The notes beneath the pieces are model-generated. The model was given only the letters and a program-made list of their open reading frames with translations, was not told the origin of the DNA and did no database searches. Of a stretch of 23,455 bases of DNA, positions 1 through 6,761 are shown piece by piece (the stretch's first letter is position 1; the number at the start of each line of letters is the position of its first letter). Made by a program: the position numbers and the translations under genes. This stretch comes from an uncultured Caulobacter sp. (GTDB lineage: Bacteria > Pseudomonadota > Alphaproteobacteria > Caulobacterales > Caulobacteraceae): NCBI GenBank assembly GCA_937925635.1, contig CALALX010000046.1:1-23455 (forward strand). The letters run 5' to 3'.

Positions 1-1
1 G

Positions 2-559
2 GTCGGTGCGACGGTCGAAACCGCCAAGGTCGAGCCCGCGCCCGCCGACCAGCCCGAGGCCGATCCCGCCGCCGGACTGACCATCCATAAGGACGACGGC
101 GACGTCTCGACCGATCCGACCTTCGCGCCGGGGCCCGAGCCGGTGCTGCCGCGCCCCGATCCCCAGCCCGCCGCCCCGACCACCGCCGAGCTGCGCCCGG
201 CCGCGCCGGCCCCCGTGGCCGCCGCGCCCAAGTCCGCACCGGTCGCCGCCCTGCCGGTGACGCCCAAGACCGCTCCGGTCGCCGCCGCGCCCGTGAAGCC
301 GGCCGCCCCCGCCGCCGGCGGCGCCGCGTCGGTGCAGATCGGCGCCTTCTCCTCACAGGCCCTGGCCGACAAGGGCTGGAACGACGCCGCCTCGGTCGCG
401 CCGGGTCTCGCCGCCGGCAAGGGCAAGCGCGTGGAAGCGGTCGACAAGGACGGCAAGACCCTGTTCCGCACCACCGTGACCGGCTTCGCCAGCCGCGCTG
501 ATGCTGCGGCCTTCTGTGACCGGCTGAAGGCCGCGGGAAAGAGCTGCTTCGTCAAGTGA
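2..559 (+). CDS. SPOR-domain protein, 3' part only
   Basis: The reading frame is already open at the left edge of the window, so the start and N-terminal part lie outside; 185 codons are visible. The visible N-terminal half is a low-complexity Ala/Pro-rich linker, with repeated VAAAP and KPAAP-like stretches, typical of a periplasmic spacer. The last 75 or so residues form a SPOR fold: it opens with SVQIGAFSS, has the usual helix-strand pattern, and ends with SCFVK. SPOR domains bind denuded glycan strands of septal peptidoglycan, so the protein probably acts in the periplasm at the division site, anchored by a membrane segment outside the window (inference). Its stop overlaps the GTG start of nagZ by four bases (GTGA), which suggests translational coupling to a peptidoglycan-recycling gene. 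The identity of the missing N-terminus cannot be judged. Confidence 0.85.
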   Translation, partial: VGATVETAKVEPAPADQPEADPAAGLTIHKDDGDVSTDPTFAPGPEPVLPRPDPQPAAPTTAELRPAAPAPVAAAPKSAPVAALPVTPKTAPVAAAPVKPAAPAAGGAASVQIGAFSSQALADKGWNDAASVAPGLAAGKGKRVEAVDKDGKTLFRTTVTGFASRADAAAFCDRLKAAGKSCFVK

Positions 560-1578
560 GCCGGCTCGCGGTCATCCTCGGCTGCCAGGGTCATGCGCTG
601 ACCGCGGAGGAGGCCGCCTTCTTCCGGGCGGTGCGGCCCTGGGGATTCATCCTGTTCAAGCGCAACGTCGACACGCCCGACCAGGTGCGGGCCCTGACGG
701 CGGCGCTGCGAGAGACGGTGGATGATCCGTACGCGCCGATCCTGATCGACCAGGAAGGCGGCCGCGTTCAGCGACTGGGTCCGCCGCACTGGCCGAAGTA
801 TCCGCCGGGCCGCGCCTATGGCGACCTGCCGACCAACGACCCGCTGGTTCGCCGCGAGATCGCGCGCCTGGGCGCCCGGCTGATGGCTCACGACCTGGTC
901 GAGCTCGGCGTCAACGTCGACTGCGTGCCGGTGCTGGACGTGCCATCGCCGGACGGCCACGAGATCATCGGCGATCGCGCCTACGGTCAGGACGTCGAAA
1001 CCGTCGCCACCCTGGGCCGCGCCGCCGCCGAGGGCCTGATCGCCGGCGGCGTGCTGCCGGTGATCAAGCACATTCCCGGCCACGGTCGCGCCATGGCCGA
1101 CAGCCACATGGAGCTGCCGGTCGTCGACACCGCCTACGCCGAACTCGACGCCCGCGACTTCGCGCCGTTCCGGGTTCTGTCGGACATGCCGATGGCGATG
1201 ACCGCGCACGTCGTCTACACGGCCATTGATCGAAAGAAGCCCTCGACGCTGTCGAAGATGGTGATCAGCCAGGTCACCCGCGGCGCGATCGGCTTTGACG
1301 GACTGCTGATGACCGACGACCTGTCGATGAAGGCGCTGAAGGGCGACTTCAAGGCCCGCGCGCGTGCGGCGCTGGCGGCCGGCTGCGACGTCGTCCTGCA
1401 CTGCAATGGCGACATGGCCGAGATGAAGCCGGTGGTCGAGGGCTGCCGGACCCTGAAGGGCAAGTCGCTGCGCCGCGCCGAGGCCGCCATGGCCCGCCTG
1501 GCCCGCACGCCCGAGCCGTTCGACGTCGCCGAGGGCCGGGCCCGGCTGTCGGCCGCCTTCGAGGGACGTTTCGACTGA
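556..1578 (+). CDS. nagZ: Beta-N-acetylhexosaminidase NagZ (GH3)
   Basis: This 340-residue cytoplasmic glycoside hydrolase family 3 enzyme removes N-acetylglucosamine from GlcNAc-anhydroMurNAc peptides during cell-wall recycling. Family landmarks visible are IDQEGGRVQRL (residues 64-74), the substrate-binding and acid/base loop KHIPGHGRAMADSH (171-184; the family usually has KHFPGHG, with the Asp-His pair at 182 and 184), and the nucleophile segment LMTDDLSM (251-258, Asp254 or Asp255). The length matches ordinary single-domain NagZ, and the lack of a signal peptide fits a cytosolic site. The GTG start is chosen because it overlaps the preceding stop by four bases and leaves the conserved N-terminus intact. 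Its own stop overlaps the scpA start by one base. Linkage to a SPOR protein and scpAB is common in alphaproteobacteria. In many bacteria NagZ products feed beta-lactamase induction; nothing here shows that. Confidence 0.95.
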   Translation: MSRLAVILGCQGHALTAEEAAFFRAVRPWGFILFKRNVDTPDQVRALTAALRETVDDPYAPILIDQEGGRVQRLGPPHWPKYPPGRAYGDLPTNDPLVRREIARLGARLMAHDLVELGVNVDCVPVLDVPSPDGHEIIGDRAYGQDVETVATLGRAAAEGLIAGGVLPVIKHIPGHGRAMADSHMELPVVDTAYAELDARDFAPFRVLSDMPMAMTAHVVYTAIDRKKPSTLSKMVISQVTRGAIGFDGLLMTDDLSMKALKGDFKARARAALAAGCDVVLHCNGDMAEMKPVVEGCRTLKGKSLRRAEAAMARLARTPEPFDVAEGRARLSAAFEGRFD

Positions 1579-2405
1579 TGGGCGGCTCGACCTTCCAGCC
1601 CGACCTCGACTTCCAGGCGGCGTCCAACGCGGCCGAGGACGGCGACGCCCTGATCGTCGACATCGACGGCTACGAAGGTCCGCTGCATGTCCTTCTGGCC
1701 CTGGCCCGCACCCAGAAGGTCGACCTGCTGCAGCTGTCGGTGACCAAGCTGGCCGACCAGTACCTGGCCTTCGTGAAACAGGCGCGGCATATGCGCTTCT
1801 CGCTGGCCGCCGACTATCTGGTCATGGCCGCCTGGCTGGCCTATCTGAAGTCGCGCCTTCTGCTGCCGCGCAGCGAGCGTCCGAAGGCTGAGGAGCCCCC
1901 GGCCGAGGAAATCGCCGCCCAACTCGCCTTCCGCCTGGCCAAGCTGGACGCCATGCGCCGCGCCGTCGACGCGCTGCGCGACCGGCCGCAGCTGAAGCGC
2001 GACGTATTTGTCCGCGGCGATCCGGAGGCGATACGGATCATCGGTTCCAACCGCATCGAAGGCGACCTCTACCAGCTGATGAGCGCCTATATCGGCCAGC
2101 GCCGCAAGGAGGCCGACCGCAGCTATCGGCCCTACATCCCGGTCGCCTACGGTCTGGAGGACGCCCGCGACCGGCTTCGGGGCATGATCCACGAGTTCAG
2201 CGTCTGGACGCCGCTCGGCGGCGTCGCGCCGGAGGCCCGCGACCCGGACGGCCCCAGCCGCGCCAGCTATGTCGCCTCCACGCTGTCGGCGAGCCTGGAG
2301 CTGGTGAAGGAGGGCGCGCTGGAGGCGCGCCAGCTGGAGGCCTTCGCCGAAATCTATCTGCGGAAACGCAAGTCGCCGGCGTCCGGGGAGGGGGCCCAGG
2401 CGTGA
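1578..2405 (+). CDS. scpA: Segregation and condensation protein ScpA
   Basis: This 275-residue kleisin bridges the two SMC heads and, with ScpB, forms the SMC-ScpAB condensin that organises the chromosome. The family signature begins at residue 32 with YEGPLHVLLALARTQKVDLL, followed by SVTKLADQYL; this is the N-terminal helical bundle that touches the SMC neck. The C-terminal winged helix, which binds the SMC cap, is seen near the end (SASLELVKEGALEARQLEAF, then AEIYLRKRK). A leader of about 30 residues precedes the signature, as in many alphaproteobacterial ScpAs. The ATG shares one base with the nagZ stop (TGATG) and the stop overlaps the scpB GTG by four bases, so production of the two subunits is probably coupled. 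The smc gene itself is not in this window. Confidence 0.95.
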   Translation: MGGSTFQPDLDFQAASNAAEDGDALIVDIDGYEGPLHVLLALARTQKVDLLQLSVTKLADQYLAFVKQARHMRFSLAADYLVMAAWLAYLKSRLLLPRSERPKAEEPPAEEIAAQLAFRLAKLDAMRRAVDALRDRPQLKRDVFVRGDPEAIRIIGSNRIEGDLYQLMSAYIGQRRKEADRSYRPYIPVAYGLEDARDRLRGMIHEFSVWTPLGGVAPEARDPDGPSRASYVASTLSASLELVKEGALEARQLEAFAEIYLRKRKSPASGEGAQA

Positions 2406-3061
2406 GCGAGATCACAAAGATCGAACGCGCCATCGAGGCGCTGCTGTTCGCCGCCGCCGAGCCGCTGTCGGTCGAGGACCTGGCCCGCCGCCTGCCGGAG
2501 GGCGCGGACGTGGCCTGGGGTCTGGAGACCCTGCGCCAACGCAGCGAGGGCCGGGGCGTGGAACTGGTCCAGGTCGCCGGCCGCTGGCGCTTCCAGACGG
2601 CCGCCGATCTGGCCTTCCTGATGACCGAGGAGCGCGAGGAGCCGCGCCGGCTGTCAAAGGCCGCCCAGGAGACCCTGGCCATCATCGCCTACCACCAGCC
2701 GGTGACCCGGGCCGAGATCGAGGCCGTGCGGGGCGTCCAGGCCAGCAAGGGCACGCTCGACGTCCTGCTGGAGCTTGGCCTTGTGAAGATGCGCGGTCGC
2801 CGCCGGACGCCGGGCCGGCCGGTCACCTACGGCACCACGGACCTGTTCCTGGAACACTACGGCCTGGCCGCCCTCGCGGACCTTCCGGGGCTCCAGGAAA
2901 TGAAGGCCGCCGGCCTGCTCGGCCTCGACCTGCCGCCCGGCTTCGAGGTGCCCGATCCCTCCCGCGCCGGCGGCGAGGACGAGGACGCTCTCGATTTTGA
3001 AGGGGGCGGGGACGAAACGCCGGAGTTCGTGCAGGATTACGTGGGGGATGACGAGGGCTGA
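2402..3061 (+). CDS. scpB: Segregation and condensation protein ScpB
   Basis: This 219-residue ScpB is the dimeric winged-helix partner of ScpA in the SMC condensin complex. The first winged helix is seen in IERAIEALLFAAAEPLSVED (residues 6-25). The second holds the most conserved family block, from LSKAAQETLAIIAYHQPVTR through VRGVQASKGTLDVLLELGL to GRPVTYGTTDLFLEHYGL. The C-terminus is strongly acidic (about 40 residues, many Asp and Glu), probably disordered, and variable in this family. The GTG start overlaps the scpA stop by four bases (GTGA), the usual coupled arrangement. The next gene, a small membrane protein, begins only 23 bases downstream, so it may be cotranscribed. Confidence 0.95.
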   Translation: MSEITKIERAIEALLFAAAEPLSVEDLARRLPEGADVAWGLETLRQRSEGRGVELVQVAGRWRFQTAADLAFLMTEEREEPRRLSKAAQETLAIIAYHQPVTRAEIEAVRGVQASKGTLDVLLELGLVKMRGRRRTPGRPVTYGTTDLFLEHYGLAALADLPGLQEMKAAGLLGLDLPPGFEVPDPSRAGGEDEDALDFEGGGDETPEFVQDYVGDDEG

Positions 3062-3084
3062 GCCCTCGGTTCGGGGGATTTCTT

Positions 3085-3285
3085 ATGGGCAGCTTTTCGA
3101 TTGTTCACTGGATCATCGTGCTGGCGGTGCTGGCCAGCACGGTCGTGCCGCCGTGGATCATCGTCCGCAAGGCGGGGTATCATCCGGCATGGTCGCTGCT
3201 CGGGCTGATCCCGTTGGTGAACATCGTCGTGCTGTGGGTCTTCGCCTTCGGCGACTGGCCGGCGCTGCGTCGGGACCATACGTAA
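3085..3285 (+). CDS. Small membrane protein with TatA-like first helix
   Basis: This 66-residue protein has two predicted membrane helices. Its first 17 residues, MGSFSIVHWIIVLAVLA, match the start of the TatA encoded 314 bases downstream (MGSFSIWHWLIVLAVVA) at 14 of 17 positions. It then departs: in place of the TatA FGG hinge and amphipathic helix it has VVPPWIIVRKAGYHP, a second hydrophobic segment (SLLGLIPLVNIVVLWVFAF) and a short tail. The second half resembles small two-helix membrane proteins often annotated only as hypothetical. The DNA of the shared segment uses different synonymous codons, so this is not a fresh duplication. A purine-rich GGGG lies a few bases before the ATG. Its place between scpB and tatA hints at a Tat-related role, but the function is unknown. 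Confidence 0.75.
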   Translation: MGSFSIVHWIIVLAVLASTVVPPWIIVRKAGYHPAWSLLGLIPLVNIVVLWVFAFGDWPALRRDHT

Positions 3286-3303
3286 GCCTCACAAGCCTTT
3301 AAT

Positions 3304-3333
3304 TTGGCCAGTTGGCGCGGTAGCGCCTATATA
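3304..3333 (+). promoter_or_regulatory. Possible sigma-70-type promoter for tatABC
   Basis: The 113-base gap before tatA holds a candidate -35 element TTGGCC (3304-3309) and a -10 element TATATA (3328-3333) with an 18-base spacer. The AT-rich -10 stands out in this GC-rich sequence. A short hairpin (GGCGC, 3314-3318, with GCGCC, 3323-3327) lies inside the spacer. The assignment is by eye; tatABC could instead be read from further upstream. Confidence 0.4.
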
Positions 3334-3398
3334 GGCCGAGACATTCGTACGACGCCGCGCGGCGGATGACCGGCGCGGCCTGAAGGAGCACCCGGACT

Positions 3399-3611
3399 AT
3401 GGGTTCATTTAGCATCTGGCACTGGCTGATCGTGCTCGCCGTGGTGGCGCTGCTGTTCGGCGGCCGTGGCAAGCTGTCGGGCCTGATGGGCGATGCGGCC
3501 AAGGGCATCAAGGCGTTCCGCGACGGCCTCAAGGGCGACGAGAAGGTCGACGAGACCCCGGCCCAGCCGCTGCCGCGCGCCGAAGCCGAGAAGGACAAGA
3601 TCGTCAGCTGA
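3399..3611 (+). CDS. tatA: Twin-arginine translocase subunit TatA
   Basis: This 70-residue protein forms the size-adapting pore component of the Tat system, which carries folded proteins across the inner membrane. The single N-terminal helix (about residues 5-20) is followed by the FGG hinge (20-22), the amphipathic helix starting GRGKLSGLMGDAAKGIKAFR, and a charged tail (KDKIVS at the end), the standard TatA layout and length. A good Shine-Dalgarno (GAAGGAG) lies about ten bases before the ATG. tatB follows after a 56-base gap and tatC overlaps tatB, so the three subunits are one locus. The preceding small gene shares its first helix. Confidence 0.93.
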   Translation: MGSFSIWHWLIVLAVVALLFGGRGKLSGLMGDAAKGIKAFRDGLKGDEKVDETPAQPLPRAEAEKDKIVS

Positions 3612-3667
3612 GCCTGCGATCCAATCAGCCCTTGATCGCGCCCGGTGCGCGGGCTTAAGGCCGCGTC

Positions 3668-4153
3668 ATGCTTCCTGAAATCGGCGCTTCGGAATTCCTG
3701 GTCATCGCCGCGGTCGCCCTGATCGTCGTCGGTCCCAAGGACCTGCCCCTCCTGCTGCGCAAGCTCGGCCAGTGGGTGGCGAAGGCGCGCGGCATGGCCA
3801 ACGAGTTCCGCGCCAGCTTCGACGAGATGGCCCGCCAGTCGGAGCTCGACGAACTGCGGCGCGAGGTGCAGGCCCTGCGCTCGGGCCAGTTCATTGATCC
3901 GCTGAAGTCGACCGACGACGCTTCGGTCGAGCAGGTGTTCGCCGACATCGACGCGGGACTGAAGGGCGGCGACATCCAGCTCAGTCCGGCCAGCGCCTGG
4001 CAGCCGACCGCCGAGCCCGAGCCGGCGGCGGCCGAAAAGCCGAAGCGCAAGCGGGCTCCGGCCAGGCCGAAGGCGGCCGCGCCTGCCGAGGCGGCCCCGC
4101 CGGCCCGCAAGCCGCGCGCGCCCCGCAAGAAGAAGACCGAGGCCGCCTCGTGA
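3668..4153 (+). CDS. tatB: Twin-arginine translocase subunit TatB
   Basis: This 161-residue TatB pairs with TatC to form the receptor for twin-arginine signal peptides. The N-terminus MLPEIGASEFLVIAAVALIV (residues 1-20) is a single membrane helix carrying the conserved Glu near its start, followed by GPKDLPLLLRKLGQW, the TatB-type hinge with Gly-Pro, and a long amphipathic and coiled-coil region (to about residue 75, SELDELRREVQALRS). The tail is rich in Ala, Pro, Lys and Arg and low in complexity, as is normal for TatB. The GP hinge and the length separate it from TatA. The stop overlaps the tatC GTG by four bases. Confidence 0.92.
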   Translation: MLPEIGASEFLVIAAVALIVVGPKDLPLLLRKLGQWVAKARGMANEFRASFDEMARQSELDELRREVQALRSGQFIDPLKSTDDASVEQVFADIDAGLKGGDIQLSPASAWQPTAEPEPAAAEKPKRKRAPARPKAAAPAEAAPPARKPRAPRKKKTEAAS

Positions 4154-5070
4154 GCGACGCCTTCGATCCCGACGAGGCCGACATCGAGGCCTCCCGCGCG
4201 CCGCTGCTCGACCACCTGGTCGAACTGCGCAAGCGGCTGATCATCTGCGTCGGCGCGCTGATCGTCGGATTCGGCGTCTGTTTTGGCTTCGCCGACCAGA
4301 TCTACACCTTCCTGCTGCAGCCGTTCGTGAAGGCCGGGGCGCTGATCGCCTCGCAAAAGGCCGGCGGCGGCAGCCACAATCCGCTCGACCTGCGCCACGC
4401 CTTCGACCTGATCCAGATCATGCTCGGGCTCAAGGACGTCCCCGAGCTGAGCAAGAACACGCTGGAGCTGATCTTCACCGCGCCGCTGGAATTCTTCTTC
4501 ACCAAGATGAAGATGGCCGCGTTCGGGGCCGTGGTGATCACCTTCCCGGTGCTGGCCTGGCAGGTCTACCAGTTCGTTGCGCCGGGCCTCTACAAGCGCG
4601 AGCGTCGGGCCTTCCTGCCGTTCCTGCTCGCTTCGCCGGCGTTGTTCACCCTGGGCGCGGCGCTGGTCTACTACCTGATGCTGCCGCTGGTGATGTGGTT
4701 CTCGCTGAGCCAGCAGGTGACGACGGCGACAGTCAACGTGGCCCTGGTTCCCAAGGTCTCCGACTATCTGACGCTGGTGACGACCCTGCTGCTGGCCTTC
4801 GGCCTCTGCTTCCAGCTGCCCGTGGTGCTGTCGCTGGCGGGTCTGGCCGGGCTGGTGACCAGCAAGATGCTGCGCGAGGTTCGTCGTTACGCCATCGTCG
4901 GCATCGTGGTGGTCGCCGCCATCTTCACGCCGCCCGATCCGATCAGCCAGCTGATGCTCGCGATCCCGATCGTGCTGCTCTACGAGGTCTCGATCCTCTG
5001 CGTCTGGATCATGGAACGCCGCCGCAAGCGCGAGGACGCGGCGGCCGGCACGGACGTGGTTCCGGTCTGA
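4150..5070 (+). CDS. tatC: Twin-arginine translocase subunit TatC
   Basis: This 306-residue, six-helix inner-membrane protein recognises the twin-arginine motif. The cytoplasmic N-terminus carries the signature APLLDHLVELRKRL (residues 17-30), needed for signal-peptide binding. A conserved TAPLEFFFTKMK segment contains the Glu of the binding site, and AGLYKRERR with the following FLPFLLASPALFTLGAALVY is typical of the middle of the protein. The C-terminal half has IFTPPDPISQLMLAIPIVLL, another TatC hallmark. The loop before TAPLEFFF is longer than in E. coli TatC (254-260 residues), which accounts for much of the extra length. The GTG start overlaps the tatB stop (GTGA). The gene is followed by the palindromic repeat element, whose first hairpin starts nine bases after the stop and may help end the transcript. 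Confidence 0.95.
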   Translation: MSDAFDPDEADIEASRAPLLDHLVELRKRLIICVGALIVGFGVCFGFADQIYTFLLQPFVKAGALIASQKAGGGSHNPLDLRHAFDLIQIMLGLKDVPELSKNTLELIFTAPLEFFFTKMKMAAFGAVVITFPVLAWQVYQFVAPGLYKRERRAFLPFLLASPALFTLGAALVYYLMLPLVMWFSLSQQVTTATVNVALVPKVSDYLTLVTTLLLAFGLCFQLPVVLSLAGLAGLVTSKMLREVRRYAIVGIVVVAAIFTPPDPISQLMLAIPIVLLYEVSILCVWIMERRRKREDAAAGTDVVPV

Positions 5071-5078
5071 AGTCTTCT

Positions 5079-5229
5079 CCCTTCCTCCTCGATGGAGGAA
5101 GGGCCGGGGATGGTGGTGTAGCGCCAGCGGGGCGGAGAGGGCGCCGTGGGGCGGCGGCGCCCAGCCGAGCTCTTCCCCTGGACACAGCGGTCACACCACC
5201 ACCCAACCCTCCTCCATCGAGGAGGAGGG
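5079..5229. repeat. Palindromic intergenic repeat element (MITE/BIME-like)
   Basis: The tatC-serS gap holds two hairpins in inverse orientation. The left is CCCTTCCTCC-TCGAT-GGAGGAAGGG (5079-5103), a perfect 10-bp stem. The right is CCCTCCTCC-ATCGA-GGAGGAGGG (5207-5229), a perfect 9-bp stem. The arms also pair with each other: the left continues GGGGATGGTGGTGT (5105-5118) and the right is preceded by ACACCACCACCC (5193-5204), so the whole unit can fold back on itself with a GC-rich core. It has no coding capacity. This resembles dispersed intergenic palindromes I recall from Caulobacter-type genomes (memory, not searched). The rest of the gap (5230-5330) shows nothing I can name. Confidence 0.7.
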
Positions 5230-5330
5230 CTATTGGGCGACGACGCCCGCCGCCCAGCAAGGCTGAAGGGCTTCTAAAAGCGCCCGACGCGCTCTAGAGA
5301 AAGCGCCTTCACACACTCGGCGTCCTTCCC

Positions 5331-6761
5331 ATGCACGACATCAAGGCCATCCGCGACAACCCCGCCCTCTACGTCCAGGGCTGGAGTTCCCGCGGCCGCG
5401 ATGACGCCCAGGCGCTGGTCGACCAGATCCTCGGCCTCGACCGCGATCTGCGGGCGGCCCAGACGGCGGTGCAGGCGGCGCAGTCGAAGCGCAATGACGC
5501 CAGCAAGCAGATCGGCGCCGCCAAGGCCCAGAAGGACGAGGCCCGGGCCCAGGCCCTGATGGCCGAGGTCGAGGCCCTGAAGGGCGAGATGACCGCCCAG
5601 GCGGAACTTGAGGCGAAGGCCGGCGGCGACCTGCGCGGCCTGCTCGAGTCCCTGCCCAACATCCCCGATCCGCAGGTTCCGGCCGGCGCCGACGAACACG
5701 CCAACGTCGAGGTCCAGCGCCATGGCGAGCCGCGCCGGATGAACAACGCCCGCGACCACGTCGACCTCGGCGCGGGCCTGGGCGGCATGGACTTCGAGGC
5801 CGCCGCGAAGATGAGCGGCGCGCGGTTCGTGGTGCTCAAGAAGGGCGTGGCCCGGCTGGAGCGCGCACTCGGCCAGTTCATGCTGGATCTTCAGACGGAG
5901 ACGAACGGGTACACCGAGGTCGCCCCGCCGCTACTGGTGCGGGACCACGCCTTGTACGGCACCGGTCAGTTGCCGAAGTTCGAAGAGGACCTGTTTTCGA
6001 CGGGCGTCGATCTTAACGCCGCGATTGTTGACCTTGATATGTGGGCTGAACTCGACGACCTCGATACCGGCGTGAATGAGTTTCAGGACTTGCCGCCGGT
6101 CGACGCGGCGAAGGCCTATCTTCGCTGGCTTGAGGCTGACCGGCGAAGCCGCCACTACCTCATCCCCACCGCCGAAGTCTCCCTGACCAACCTCGTGCGC
6201 GAGGCGATCACCTCGGAAGAGGACCTCCCGCTGCGGCTGACCGCCCTGACCCATTGCTTCCGCTCGGAAGCCGGGTCGGCGGGGCGCGACACGCGCGGCA
6301 TGATCCGCCAGCACCAGTTCCAGAAGGTCGAGCTGGTCTCGATCGCCACGCCCGAGCAGTCGGCGGCCGAGCACGACCACATGGTCGCCAGCGCCCAGAT
6401 GGTGCTCGAGAAGCTGGGTCTCAGCTACCGCACCATGCTGCTCTGCACCGGCGACATGGGCTTCTCCGCTCGCAAGACCTTCGACCTGGAGGTCTGGCTG
6501 CCGTCGCAGAACACCTTCCGCGAGATCAGCTCGATCTCGAACTGCGGCGACTTCCAGGCGCGGCGCATGGACGCCCGTTGCCAGAAGAAGGGCGAGAAGG
6601 GCACCCGCTTCATGCACACCCTGAACGGCTCTGGCCTCGCGGTCGGCCGGACGCTGGTGGCGGTGCTGGAGAACTACCAGGACGAGGGCGGCCGGATCGC
6701 CATTCCCGACGTCCTGGTCCCCTACATGGGCTGCAAGACCCACCTGGAGCCGGAAGGTTGA
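5331..6761 (+). CDS. serS: Seryl-tRNA synthetase with an unusual insertion
   Basis: This class II aminoacyl-tRNA synthetase charges tRNA-Ser (and tRNA-Sec) with serine. The N-terminal coiled-coil arm that grips the tRNA long variable arm spans about residues 30-105 (MHDIKAIRDNPALYV at the start, then AQTAVQAAQSKRNDASKQIG). Catalytic landmarks are IPTAEVSLTNLVRE, motif 2 (FRSEAGSAGRDTRGMIRQHQ), EISSISNCGDFQARRM, and motif 3 (NGSGLAVGRTLVAVLENYQ). The protein has 476 residues, where bacterial SerRS usually has about 420-430; the excess is one block at residues 226-275, described separately. The frame is intact on both sides, so the enzyme should be functional. The stop overlaps the surE ATG by one base. 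I see no T-box-like leader; upstream is the palindromic repeat and about 100 bases of unremarkable sequence. Confidence 0.96.
   Translation: MHDIKAIRDNPALYVQGWSSRGRDDAQALVDQILGLDRDLRAAQTAVQAAQSKRNDASKQIGAAKAQKDEARAQALMAEVEALKGEMTAQAELEAKAGGDLRGLLESLPNIPDPQVPAGADEHANVEVQRHGEPRRMNNARDHVDLGAGLGGMDFEAAAKMSGARFVVLKKGVARLERALGQFMLDLQTETNGYTEVAPPLLVRDHALYGTGQLPKFEEDLFSTGVDLNAAIVDLDMWAELDDLDTGVNEFQDLPPVDAAKAYLRWLEADRRSRHYLIPTAEVSLTNLVREAITSEEDLPLRLTALTHCFRSEAGSAGRDTRGMIRQHQFQKVELVSIATPEQSAAEHDHMVASAQMVLEKLGLSYRTMLLCTGDMGFSARKTFDLEVWLPSQNTFREISSISNCGDFQARRMDARCQKKGEKGTRFMHTLNGSGLAVGRTLVAVLENYQDEGGRIAIPDVLVPYMGCKTHLEPEG
6006..6155 (+). other. In-frame insertion of about 50 codons inside serS
   Basis: Between the conserved GTGQLPKFEEDLF and LIPTAEVSLTNL blocks most SerRS proteins have a loop of roughly 6-15 residues; here about 50 residues (226-275) intervene, acidic at first (DLDMWAELDDLDTG) and then likely helical (AAKAYLRWLEADRRSRH). 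By my count the 150 bases are 60 percent GC and 16 of 50 codons end in A or T, against 4 of the next 50 codons. The edges are approximate to a few codons. Confidence 0.7.

Noticed and set aside
3612..3667. Terminator between tatA and tatB
   Set aside because: Only short imperfect stems (CCCG/CGGG) and no T-tract; the two genes are expected to be cotranscribed.
5991..6160. Frameshift or sequencing error in serS
   Set aside because: The frame is continuous and conserved SerRS blocks resume in the same frame on both sides, so an in-frame insertion is the better reading.
6254..6760. N-terminal extension of SurE into serS
   Set aside because: Off-frame reading of serS; SurE proteins begin at MRILLTNDDG, encoded at 6761.
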